A stretch of DNA of 6,769 bases, taken from CAZYPH01 sp964649095 (lineage in GTDB: Bacteria; Bdellovibrionota; UBA1018; UBA923). The notes under the pieces were generated by a model that saw only the letters and a program-made list of their open reading frames with translations, did not search any database and was not told where the DNA came from. Every line of letters starts with the position of its first letter. Position 1 is the stretch's first letter. The position numbers and the translations under genes are program-made. This document shows positions 1-5,847 of the stretch, in pieces. Location of the stretch: NCBI GenBank assembly GCA_964649095.1, contig CAZYPH010000118.1:1-6769 (forward strand), read 5' to 3'.

Positions 1-1953
1 TTTATGGATTCGGGGAAGCATCCACGAGCGCAGATTGGGCACCTGACCAGCACCAAAACCCACCTCCTGTTACAACTACCGGTTAGTGCGCTTGGACTAG
101 CGCAAACCGACGCGATCCTCGATGGCTGGTACCGCTACCTGCGGGCCTTCACGCATCGACGGCTTTCCGCTAAAGACCGGCAATGGGTGGGTGAGAATGC
201 TCTCGAACGTTTTTTCGGCATGCAGAGAAGAATTGGAAACGATCTGCTCGGGTCGGTTCCCTTTTGGCAGCAAGTATTAAGCGGGCCTCGTCGGCCACAG
301 CCGTGGATGGACACCGCGCGTTTAGAGCACGCCGTAAACACCAATTTACAAACGGCCCTATCCGGCGCGGCTCGTTGGTTATTAGAACGTCCATTGCACG
401 TCGTACGTTTTGGGGTTTCGGGTGCACCGACGAATCCACTGGATGCCTTTAGCAATGTAGAGCGTACTACGTTATCGGCACGCACATTGGGGCGCGGCGC
501 GCCGTGGTTGGGAGTGCCTACCACAACGTCACTGGCCATTGGGGCGCCTGATGAACATTTGCCAGCCGATGAAATCTTGCATCAAGATGGAGGCGTGCGT
601 GTGTACTTTCGCCGGCGCACTGGTGAGGAAACACCGCTTGTTAAAGTGGCCTATGAACTAGCCCGAAACAAGGCCGCCTATGCAGGTGGTGACCGTACTA
701 AACAGAATCGATTTGATGCTGCCGTTTATGTGTTGCTGGTTGCTATTAACGCAAATCCCGAATTAAAAAGTGCCTTGCGTGCGAATGAAATCACTTTAGG
801 GGCTTTGTATTTTCCTGAAACCGCAAAAATCGAGTTTCGCTTGAGTGCGCACGGGCAAACGGCGAGTGGTGGCGCGCCGTCGTCGTGGGCTTTTGCCGAA
901 TCGCTGCGTGTGTTTATGGGGGTGCTCCAAGCCTATACCGCTGCCACGTCAAGTATTGCTGCCGTCGACTTTAATCGTTGGCGTACGCAGGCATCGCAGC
1001 AACTCAACAATCTCTATTCTGGAATGGTACCGCGTTTGACGGATGGTTTTTTTCGGCAAGTAACTTACGTCGTGCAGCACCGCGACGCGCAGTTGCGAGA
1101 AGGTGTAGCTGCGTCGCCGTGGGCCGTGCTACCCGGCTCTCAGGGCATTGTAACAGCCCTGGACCAGATGACTTTAGCCGAATGGCAACCGATCGTCTCG
1201 GCGCCACCACATTCCGATTTTGGTCAGGCTTTTCATGGCGCCTTTGACTTTCGTGATCTCCCCCGTGCCGACGAGACTCGATTATTGTCGACCGTGCGCA
1301 CCGCCTTAAATGCGCCCACATTGTTTGCCGAACCGGGGCATGCCGTAGCGTTAGACGACACTATGGCCGGTCGTCGCAATGCAACGGCCGCGCGCCTACG
1401 CGAGCGGTTGACCCCAGGCCCCACGTGGTTCGAACCGCGACCAGCACTGACGCGTGATTATTACGTTGTCGAGGCCATCCCATTCACAACGCCGGTCGAG
1501 CGAATGCTGCTGATGATGTTGGATCGGTATCTTGAAACTGATGCAGGGAAGACGATGGTCGATAATCACATGCGGGCGGGGCAGACTGTTTTGGCTTACA
1601 GATATCGCGTGCAGGTCTCAGCGGAGCATCCCAATTATGTGTTTCTGCAATTGATCGCCAATTCCACCGTCCGCCATCCGCTTTTGACGAGGGCCTTTCA
1701 TCGAATTTTTATTGCGGCTCTAGATTCCGTTGAAGCCACATTCTTGGCGACTCCTGAAGATTACTACGCGTGGCGGCAAGCGACGTTTCCGGGTGGTGGG
1801 GCGTCGAATGTCTCCTACCGGACCATCCGACAAATGTTAGAAACGTTACGCAGTCGGCCGTACGCCCCCATTCGTTACATTGTGGGTCCGGACAATCAAA
1901 ATACCTGCAATACGTTGCTGGCTGGGGTTTCTCTTCAAAACCGATTGGAATAA
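1..1953 (+). CDS. M16-family (pitrilysin/insulysin-like) zinc metallopeptidase, C-terminal part, 5' end outside window
   Basis: The reading frame is open to the first base, and the first ATG (position 4) is probably internal, so this is treated as 5'-partial. Residue numbers count from that ATG (649 aa visible). The protein follows the pitrilysin/insulysin plan from the second domain onward. Residues about 15-160 look like domain 2: a strand ending LPVSALGL, a helix with YLRAF, and a closing segment near PLHVVRFGVSG. Residues about 185-400 look like domain 3. Residues about 485-600 look like domain 4, with R524 and Y532 in the place of the family's substrate-binding Arg/Tyr pair. No HXXEH zinc motif is visible; in this family it lies in domain 1, which would be upstream. 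Full-length relatives have roughly 900-960 residues, which fits a missing N-terminal third. The family degrades peptides in periplasm or cytosol; any signal peptide would be outside the window. Family assignment rests on remembered architecture, not a search. An inactive M16 homologue is the alternative. Confidence 0.7.
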   Translation, partial: FMDSGKHPRAQIGHLTSTKTHLLLQLPVSALGLAQTDAILDGWYRYLRAFTHRRLSAKDRQWVGENALERFFGMQRRIGNDLLGSVPFWQQVLSGPRRPQPWMDTARLEHAVNTNLQTALSGAARWLLERPLHVVRFGVSGAPTNPLDAFSNVERTTLSARTLGRGAPWLGVPTTTSLAIGAPDEHLPADEILHQDGGVRVYFRRRTGEETPLVKVAYELARNKAAYAGGDRTKQNRFDAAVYVLLVAINANPELKSALRANEITLGALYFPETAKIEFRLSAHGQTASGGAPSSWAFAESLRVFMGVLQAYTAATSSIAAVDFNRWRTQASQQLNNLYSGMVPRLTDGFFRQVTYVVQHRDAQLREGVAASPWAVLPGSQGIVTALDQMTLAEWQPIVSAPPHSDFGQAFHGAFDFRDLPRADETRLLSTVRTALNAPTLFAEPGHAVALDDTMAGRRNATAARLRERLTPGPTWFEPRPALTRDYYVVEAIPFTTPVERMLLMMLDRYLETDAGKTMVDNHMRAGQTVLAYRYRVQVSAEHPNYVFLQLIANSTVRHPLLTRAFHRIFIAALDSVEATFLATPEDYYAWRQATFPGGGASNVSYRTIRQMLETLRSRPYAPIRYIVGPDNQNTCNTLLAGVSLQNRLE

Positions 1954-1961
1954 CAATTACT

Positions 1962-2007
1962 TGGGTGGAGGCGATGTACGGCCTCAGATTGCACTCCACC
2001 CATTTTT
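1962..2007 (+). terminator. Intrinsic terminator after the M16-like gene
   Basis: A perfect 9-bp inverted repeat, TGGGTGGAG (1962-1970) and CTCCACCCA (1994-2002), is followed directly by five T (2003-2007). It starts 8 nt after the TAA at 1951-1953. The 23-nt loop can partly pair internally. There is no T-run on the other strand, so it should act only on rightward transcription. It overlaps the putative top6B promoter: the -35-like box shares its last base with the right arm. The long loop and short T-run make it weaker than the terminator at 6699-6736. Confidence 0.65.
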
Positions 2008-2016
2008 AGTTATACT
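1989..2016 (+). promoter_or_regulatory. Putative sigma70-type promoter of the top6BA operon
   Basis: TTGCAC (1989-1994), a 16-nt spacer, then TATACT (2011-2016, five of six matches to TATAAT). The ATG of top6B follows 6 nt after the -10 box, so the expected transcription start coincides with the A of the start codon. No Shine-Dalgarno sequence is present before that ATG, which agrees with a leaderless mRNA. The -35 match is poor beyond TTG. This is inferred from pattern only. Confidence 0.5.
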
Positions 2017-2022
2017 ATTCCA

Positions 2023-3630
2023 ATGAGTCGCAAGATAACTACCAGCAGCACGGCCGAATATTTTTCAAAAAACCTCCAACAAGTGGGCTTTTCTTCGAGC
2101 ACCAAAGCCGTACTGACGACCCTAAAAGAGGCCGTCGACAATGCCTTAGACGCCTGTGAAGACGCTCAAATTTTGCCCGATATTTACATTGAAATTGAAA
2201 AAGTGGGCGAGGGTTCCCACAAAAACTCTGATGCGATTCGAATCGTTGTCGAAGATAACGGCCCGGGCATTCATACCGATGATTTACCAAAAGTGTTTGG
2301 TGAGTATTTAGCGTCGAGCAAATTCGGTCGTGGCCGCTGCTCACGAGGCCAACAGGGCATTGGTATTTCTGCCGCAACAACCTGGGCGCAACTTACGTCG
2401 GCTCAGGGGGCTCGCGTTATTTCTAAAACAAAAGACATGCGGCGCGCCGTGCGGGCCCTTATTGAAGTCGATATTAAAAACAACAAGGGGCTAATAAAGA
2501 ACAAAGAAACGATCGATTGGACGAAACCATCCGGCGTGCGTGTGGAGTTTACGATTGATGGGCGGTTACAGTTAAACGGCGAGGGGGGGCTTCTGACCTA
2601 CCTCAGTGGTACGACGTTGGTAAACCCGCACTTAAATCTAAAATATAAATTACCTGAACAAGACGTCGTTACGGTCGAACGTGTGACCGATATCTTGCCT
2701 GAAATTCCCGATGCGACAGAGCCCCATCCCCATACCATGAAGTTAGGCGAGTTTATTGCGCATTCTCATTTGTTCGGACGCGTAAAGGTCGATGCGTGGT
2801 TAAAAAAAGGCTTCTCGAGAGTTTCAGACACAACAATTACAGAAATATCTAAAAATAAAAATATACAAAAATCTCTATTATCAAAAAATGTCGACCAACT
2901 AAACGAAGCCGATTTCAAGGCGCTTTTTATGGCGCTTCAGAGCATCGAGCTTATGGCGCCTAGCACCAAATCCGTGCTCTCGATCGGTGAAGAGGCATTT
3001 GAAAAATCGATTGGTCGATTAGGCGAAGTCGATTTTTTTTCGGTCGTCTCCCGTAAACCGCAGGTTTGCGATTTTAAGCCCGTGTTAGTAGAGGTGGCGA
3101 TTGCCCGACTAAAAGATCGTGTGGTGGCAGACAATGAATCTCCGGTTACGGTATTGCGATTTGCCAACCGTGTGCCGCTGCAATTTGATAAATCAGCCTG
3201 CGCCATTGTGAAAGCGATTGAGAGTGTCAACTGGCGCGCTTACGAGTTGGCGCAACCGAAAGATAGTCTGCCTATTGGTCCCTACGTGATTGCCGTATCG
3301 GTCGTGTCGCCGTTTATTAAATTTAAAAATGCGTCTAAAGAAACGATCGACGCGAGCGATGAATTAGTCGAAGAAATTCGTCGCGCCCTAATTCAAGCAG
3401 GTCAGAAGCTTTCAAAACACTTACGTCGCGAAGTCCGCGCCAATGATCTAGAAGAAAAACTGCGCCACATCGAACAGTTCTGCCCTATCTTAGTTGACGG
3501 CCTGATTCGTATTACTAATAGCTCCGATGCCCGCAAAAAGAAGGCCGAAGAGGGTTTGGTTAAAATCTTAGGCCGCGATGCCGACGATGCCAAAGATGAT
3601 TTAAAAGAGGCCGAGGCCCACCTGAAATAG
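2023..3630 (+). CDS. top6B: DNA topoisomerase VI subunit B (ATPase subunit)
   Basis: This is the ATP-binding GHKL subunit of the type IIB topoisomerase, which with subunit A forms an A2B2 enzyme that passes one duplex through another to relax and decatenate DNA. Visible Bergerat-fold motifs are the N-box EAVDNALDA (E36, the likely general base, and N40), DNGPGI at 78-83, and the ATP-lid glycine motif RGQQGIGIS at 108-116. Residues about 235-315 match the H2TH insertion, with FSRVSDTTITEI followed by the SIGEE that opens the transducer domain. The transducer carries the family signature RFANRVPL (379-386) and, near SKETI, K439 as the likely switch lysine. At 535 aa it matches archaeal subunits of about 530 aa. 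The chosen ATG gives the usual family N-terminus (STAEYFSKNLQQVGF) and has no Shine-Dalgarno sequence, but a -10-like box 6 nt upstream. It is the first gene of a pair with top6A, 48 nt away. A retained H2TH and a separate A subunit argue against topoisomerase VIII. Confidence 0.96.
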   Translation: MSRKITTSSTAEYFSKNLQQVGFSSSTKAVLTTLKEAVDNALDACEDAQILPDIYIEIEKVGEGSHKNSDAIRIVVEDNGPGIHTDDLPKVFGEYLASSKFGRGRCSRGQQGIGISAATTWAQLTSAQGARVISKTKDMRRAVRALIEVDIKNNKGLIKNKETIDWTKPSGVRVEFTIDGRLQLNGEGGLLTYLSGTTLVNPHLNLKYKLPEQDVVTVERVTDILPEIPDATEPHPHTMKLGEFIAHSHLFGRVKVDAWLKKGFSRVSDTTITEISKNKNIQKSLLSKNVDQLNEADFKALFMALQSIELMAPSTKSVLSIGEEAFEKSIGRLGEVDFFSVVSRKPQVCDFKPVLVEVAIARLKDRVVADNESPVTVLRFANRVPLQFDKSACAIVKAIESVNWRAYELAQPKDSLPIGPYVIAVSVVSPFIKFKNASKETIDASDELVEEIRRALIQAGQKLSKHLRREVRANDLEEKLRHIEQFCPILVDGLIRITNSSDARKKKAEEGLVKILGRDADDAKDDLKEAEAHLK

Positions 3631-3664
3631 TTTAAAATTACCTGCAAAAAAGAGATTGGCGATT

Positions 3665-3669
3665 AGGAG
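3665..3669 (+). promoter_or_regulatory. Shine-Dalgarno sequence that decides the top6A start
   Basis: AGGAG lies 9 nt before the GTG at 3679 and 15 nt before the in-frame ATG at 3685. The normal spacing favours the GTG start, which adds two residues. It contrasts with top6B, nfu and the Cys-rich gene, none of which has a usable Shine-Dalgarno sequence. Confidence 0.7.
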
Positions 3670-3678
3670 CGCGACAAC

Positions 3679-4845
3679 GTGGTTATGGCAACCGAGAAAA
3701 AAACCGTAAAACAACAAGAGATCCCAAAACTTTCCAAAGACCTTTGTCTACGATTATTAGCTGATCTCGAGCGTGGCAAACGGCCTGTGTTATCGGCCAC
3801 AAAGTGTTCTTTAGATAACGCGCTTTACAATCACAAAGTGGGCTACTTAACCCCTGGTGATAAACGTGTGCGTACCGAGCTCAACGTTAGTTCTGTAAAA
3901 AAAATGGCCCGCGCGATTTTTATGCTCGAAGTGTTGTTGCGCAATATCGACACCGGCGCCGTAAATACAAAACGCGAGTTGTATTATATCGCCAAAGGTG
4001 AAATCAAACACAATCCGAGTTTAAAACCGCTCGATTTTGCCGATCAAGATGAGAGCGACGCCATTATCGACTTCATCTGTGAAATGCTCGAGTGTTACCG
4101 CGAAGAAATGAATTGTTTTGCCAACGACCGCGGTGGGCAAACGTATTCGAAGCAGTTGATTGTTACCGAACAAATGCCGAACGGTGAGAAGGCGGTCATT
4201 GAGTTATCCAAGTTAGGCACGAGCCCCTTTCAGCCGAAAAATCGTCCGCAGAATTTAAAACTCACGGCGAGTAAAAAAATTGATTTTGCTCTCATTGTAG
4301 AGTCGGAAGGTACCGCAAACACACTGGCCGCCAACGGTTTTACCACGCGCCACAATTCCATTTTGATTGGTGCGCAGGGTGTGCCGTCAAATGCCGTTCG
4401 CGGTTGGTGTAAGTTGATTCAAGATCAACTCAAAGTGCCGCTGTTTTTCTTCGGCGATCTGGATGCGTACACCATGCAAAATATTTTTCGAACGCTGAAA
4501 GCAGGCTCGGCGGCGAGTTTGATTCGTAACTCCGACTACTCAGCCCCCGACGTTCGTTTTTTGGGAGTGTTGCCCGATGATATTAAAAAATATGATTTGA
4601 ACGATTACCCTGTGAAGGAAAACGACGCTCAAGAAGTACGTGCTTTGAAAAAAGCCGAAGACGCTCTAAAAAACGATCCGTTCTTTCAAGACAAACGCAA
4701 CAAAGGTTTGGCCGAAATCCTGCGTTGGCTGTTGAAAAATAAACGCCGTTGCGAACAACAGGCCTATTTCACGGTCGACCCCCGCGACCCCACCATGCCC
4801 GAAAAAATCATCATCGAAAAAATCAAAAAGGGTGATTTTGTTTAA
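3679..4845 (+). CDS. top6A: DNA topoisomerase VI subunit A (DNA-cleaving, Spo11-like subunit)
   Basis: This is the DNA cleavage and religation subunit of topoisomerase VI, homologous to eukaryotic Spo11. The 5Y-CAP/winged-helix domain covers roughly residues 65-155. It holds the motif TKRELYYI, in which Y103, the second tyrosine, is the expected nucleophile that forms the 5'-phosphotyrosyl link. A Toprim domain follows, with ALIVESEG (E208) and FFGDLDAY (D260 and D262) as the magnesium-binding acidic residues. The C-terminal part keeps the family pattern: a FLGVLPDDIKKY segment, then KKAEDALKNDPFF and a charged helix near RWLLKNKRRCEQQAYF. At 388 aa it is the length of archaeal subunits (about 389). 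The usual DPYG or DPWG after the first Toprim aspartate is altered to DLDAYT here. The GTG start is supported by AGGAG at 3665-3669. It is cotranscribed with top6B, which supplies the ATPase. A Spo11-like or plasmid topoisomerase role is less likely because the complete B partner is adjacent. Confidence 0.95.
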   Translation: MVMATEKKTVKQQEIPKLSKDLCLRLLADLERGKRPVLSATKCSLDNALYNHKVGYLTPGDKRVRTELNVSSVKKMARAIFMLEVLLRNIDTGAVNTKRELYYIAKGEIKHNPSLKPLDFADQDESDAIIDFICEMLECYREEMNCFANDRGGQTYSKQLIVTEQMPNGEKAVIELSKLGTSPFQPKNRPQNLKLTASKKIDFALIVESEGTANTLAANGFTTRHNSILIGAQGVPSNAVRGWCKLIQDQLKVPLFFFGDLDAYTMQNIFRTLKAGSAASLIRNSDYSAPDVRFLGVLPDDIKKYDLNDYPVKENDAQEVRALKKAEDALKNDPFFQDKRNKGLAEILRWLLKNKRRCEQQAYFTVDPRDPTMPEKIIIEKIKKGDFV

Positions 4846-4853
4846 GTTTTTTT
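4819..4853 (+). terminator. Weak possible terminator at the end of top6A
   Basis: AAAATCA (4819-4825) and TGATTTT (4833-4839) can form a 7-bp AT-rich stem with a 7-nt loop. A run of seven T follows at 4847-4853, but 7 nt separate stem and T-run, and the stem lies in the last codons of top6A. This would be inefficient, so read-through into nfu is possible. The rest of the 43-nt gap before nfu is AT-rich, with no GC-rich hairpin. Confidence 0.2.
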
Positions 4854-4859
4854 AATAAT

Positions 4860-4888
4860 TTGAAAACCGACATTTTTTATCGTATTTC
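4860..4888 (+). promoter_or_regulatory. Weak candidate promoter for nfu
   Basis: TTGAAA (4860-4865, five of six matches to TTGACA), a 17-nt spacer, then TATTTC (4883-4888, only three of six matches to TATAAT). The second possible nfu start, ATG at 4895, lies 6 nt beyond the -10 position, the same spacing as at top6B and at the Cys-rich gene. There is no Shine-Dalgarno sequence before either candidate ATG. The -10 box is poor, so this is tentative. Confidence 0.25.
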
Positions 4889-5452
4889 ATGCTTATGATT
4901 GAAATATCGTTAGAATTTACCCCAAATCCAAATACGTTAAAATATGTTGTCGATCGCACGCTTTTAGAAAAAGGCGCTGCCAACTTCACTAGTCTAGCGG
5001 CTGCTGAGCATGCCCCCTTGGCTCAGCGTCTGTTCGGTGTAACCGGCGTTGTTGCTATCATGATTGGCTCAAACTTTGTCACGGTTACGAAGGGCGATGC
5101 TGGTGATTGGGAAGGGCTCAATCGCGGTGTGAACGATGTTCTCAAAGACCATCTGGGCAATAATTTAGTAGTTGTGGCGCCTGAGTATTTTCAAAACATG
5201 ACGTCAACGACATCGGGTGATGGTTCATCGATTCCCGATCGTATTCAGGCCATTTTAGATGCGGAAATTCGCCCCGCCGTAGCGATGGATGGTGGCGATA
5301 TCACGTTTGATCGTTTTGAAAACGGCGTCGTGTATTTATACATGCAAGGGTCTTGTAGTGGTTGCCCAAGCTCCACCGCAACACTCAAGATGGGCATTGA
5401 ACGCCGCTTAAAAGAAGCGATTCCTGAGGTGGTTGAAGTTCTCAGTATCTAG
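4889..5452 (+). CDS. nfu: Nfu-type iron-sulfur cluster carrier (Nfu_N plus NifU C-terminal domain)
   Basis: This cytosolic scaffold/carrier binds a [4Fe-4S] cluster, usually between two monomers, and delivers it to apo-enzymes. The first domain (residues about 4-95) is Nfu_N, recognised by EFTPNPNTLKYVVD near the start and by SNFVTVTKG in the middle. A short Ser/Thr-rich linker (about 104-114) leads to the NifU C-terminal domain (116-187), with RPAVAMDGGDI and the cluster-binding CXXC of GSCSGCPSS (C156 and C159). The length of 187 aa is normal for two-domain Nfu proteins of bacteria and mitochondria. Two starts are possible, ATG 4889 and ATG 4895. The second gives the more typical N-terminus, MIEISLEF, and neither has a Shine-Dalgarno sequence. 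The next gene begins 14 nt downstream and encodes a Cys-rich protein, so the two may share a metal or iron-sulfur context; that link is inference. Confidence 0.93.
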   Translation: MLMIEISLEFTPNPNTLKYVVDRTLLEKGAANFTSLAAAEHAPLAQRLFGVTGVVAIMIGSNFVTVTKGDAGDWEGLNRGVNDVLKDHLGNNLVVVAPEYFQNMTSTTSGDGSSIPDRIQAILDAEIRPAVAMDGGDITFDRFENGVVYLYMQGSCSGCPSSTATLKMGIERRLKEAIPEVVEVLSI

Positions 5453-5460
5453 CTTAGAAT
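5433..5460 (+). promoter_or_regulatory. Putative promoter of the Cys-rich gene and map
   Basis: TTGAAG (5433-5438, four of six matches to TTGACA, inside the last codons of nfu), a 16-nt spacer, then TAGAAT (5455-5460, five of six matches to TATAAT). The ATG at 5467 follows 6 nt after the -10 box. This is the same geometry, including spacer length, as the top6B promoter, and again predicts a leaderless transcript. An AGAAG at 5461-5465 is too close to the ATG (1 nt) to work as a Shine-Dalgarno sequence. Confidence 0.42.
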
Positions 5461-5466
5461 AGAAGC

Positions 5467-5847
5467 ATGTCGACACCCTCTGAATCCATGCTTCCTGCAT
5501 TAGATACCGCGTCTCTTAGCTTACAAAACCGCTGGCTCAACGCTTTTGATAAAGGTTTTTTAGTAAATTCAAAATATTTAATCGGCATGAGCCGCAATCC
5601 CGGCAGTGAACACGCCGCTAGCGAGGCGCTTGCGTTGTATATTACCGATCAACTCTCCGGCGACGTTGTCACACACCACTTGTTTGAGAATGTCTTTCGC
5701 GTGCGTGAGGTTTTACCTGAGCTTTTAGAAAAGCTCGGCGGCGGTTTTGAGTTTGAAGGCGTGGGTTGCAGTAAAAAAGAATCCGGCGCGTGCGATGCCG
5801 GTTCGTGCGATTCGTGTGGGTGTTTAGAAGGCGATTATGACTGTTAA
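5467..5847 (+). CDS. Uncharacterised protein with a six-cysteine C-terminal tail
   Basis: I do not recognise this 126-aa protein. Residues 1-100 contain no cysteine and look like a small, mostly helical soluble domain (WLNAFDKGFLVNSKYLIGMS; SEHAASEALALYITDQL; VREVLPELLEKLGGG). There is no signal peptide or membrane segment. The last 26 residues hold six cysteines: C101, C109, C114, C117, C119 and C126, including CDSCGC (CXXCXC), with the final cysteine as the C-terminal residue. Such spacing suits binding of zinc, iron, copper or an Fe-S cluster; this is inference. The gene starts 14 nt after nfu and overlaps map by 11 nt, so the map ATG lies within the codons for the last residues. A role linked to Fe-S transfer, or to metal supply for the metalloenzyme MAP, is possible but unproven. 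Translation from ATG 5467 probably uses no Shine-Dalgarno sequence. The protein is likely real, because its position, spacing and coupling fit an operon. Confidence 0.85.
   Translation: MSTPSESMLPALDTASLSLQNRWLNAFDKGFLVNSKYLIGMSRNPGSEHAASEALALYITDQLSGDVVTHHLFENVFRVREVLPELLEKLGGGFEFEGVGCSKKESGACDAGSCDSCGCLEGDYDC
5826..5831 (+). promoter_or_regulatory. Ribosome binding site of map inside the Cys-rich gene
   Basis: AGAAGG ends 5 nt before the map ATG at 5837 and lies within the preceding coding sequence. Ribosomes finishing the Cys-rich protein at the TAA (5845-5847) would stop 8 nt past this ATG, which favours translational coupling by reinitiation. Confidence 0.55.

Noticed and set aside
135..539. 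Open frame of 134 codons on the - strand within the M16-like gene
   Set aside because: It lies wholly opposite a recognisable protein family, its composition is Arg/Cys/Ser-rich as in antisense shadows, and no ribosome binding site or promoter supports it.
1004..1321. Open frame of 105 codons on the - strand
   Set aside because: An Arg/Ala/His-rich translation opposite the M16-like gene with no start signals; a composition shadow.
1..1953. Pseudogene call for the M16-like gene because the zinc motif is missing
   Set aside because: The frame is intact for 650 codons and open at the window edge; the zinc motif belongs to the unseen N-terminal domain.
1770..2009. Frame of 79 codons on + spanning the end of the M16-like gene and the intergenic hairpin
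   Set aside because: It overlaps the real C-terminal coding region out of phase and runs through the terminator stem, so it is not a plausible gene.
2937..3230. Open frame of 97 codons on the - strand opposite top6B
   Set aside because: A Ser/Thr-rich antisense shadow of the conserved transducer domain, with no initiation signals.
2023..4845. Mobile-element origin of the topoisomerase pair
   Set aside because: No transposase, integrase, tRNA gene, terminal repeats or target duplications were seen around it, and the base composition is close to that of its neighbours.
4894..4899. TATGAT as a -10 box near the nfu start
   Set aside because: A good match to TATAAT, but it includes the second candidate ATG. 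Transcription would begin after both starts, and the Nfu_N domain needs its N-terminal strand.
5825..5836. TAGAAG plus 6 nt before the map ATG as another leaderless promoter
   Set aside because: It lacks the important last T of a -10 box and lies in an 11-nt gene overlap with a normal AGAAGG ribosome binding site, so coupled translation explains it better.
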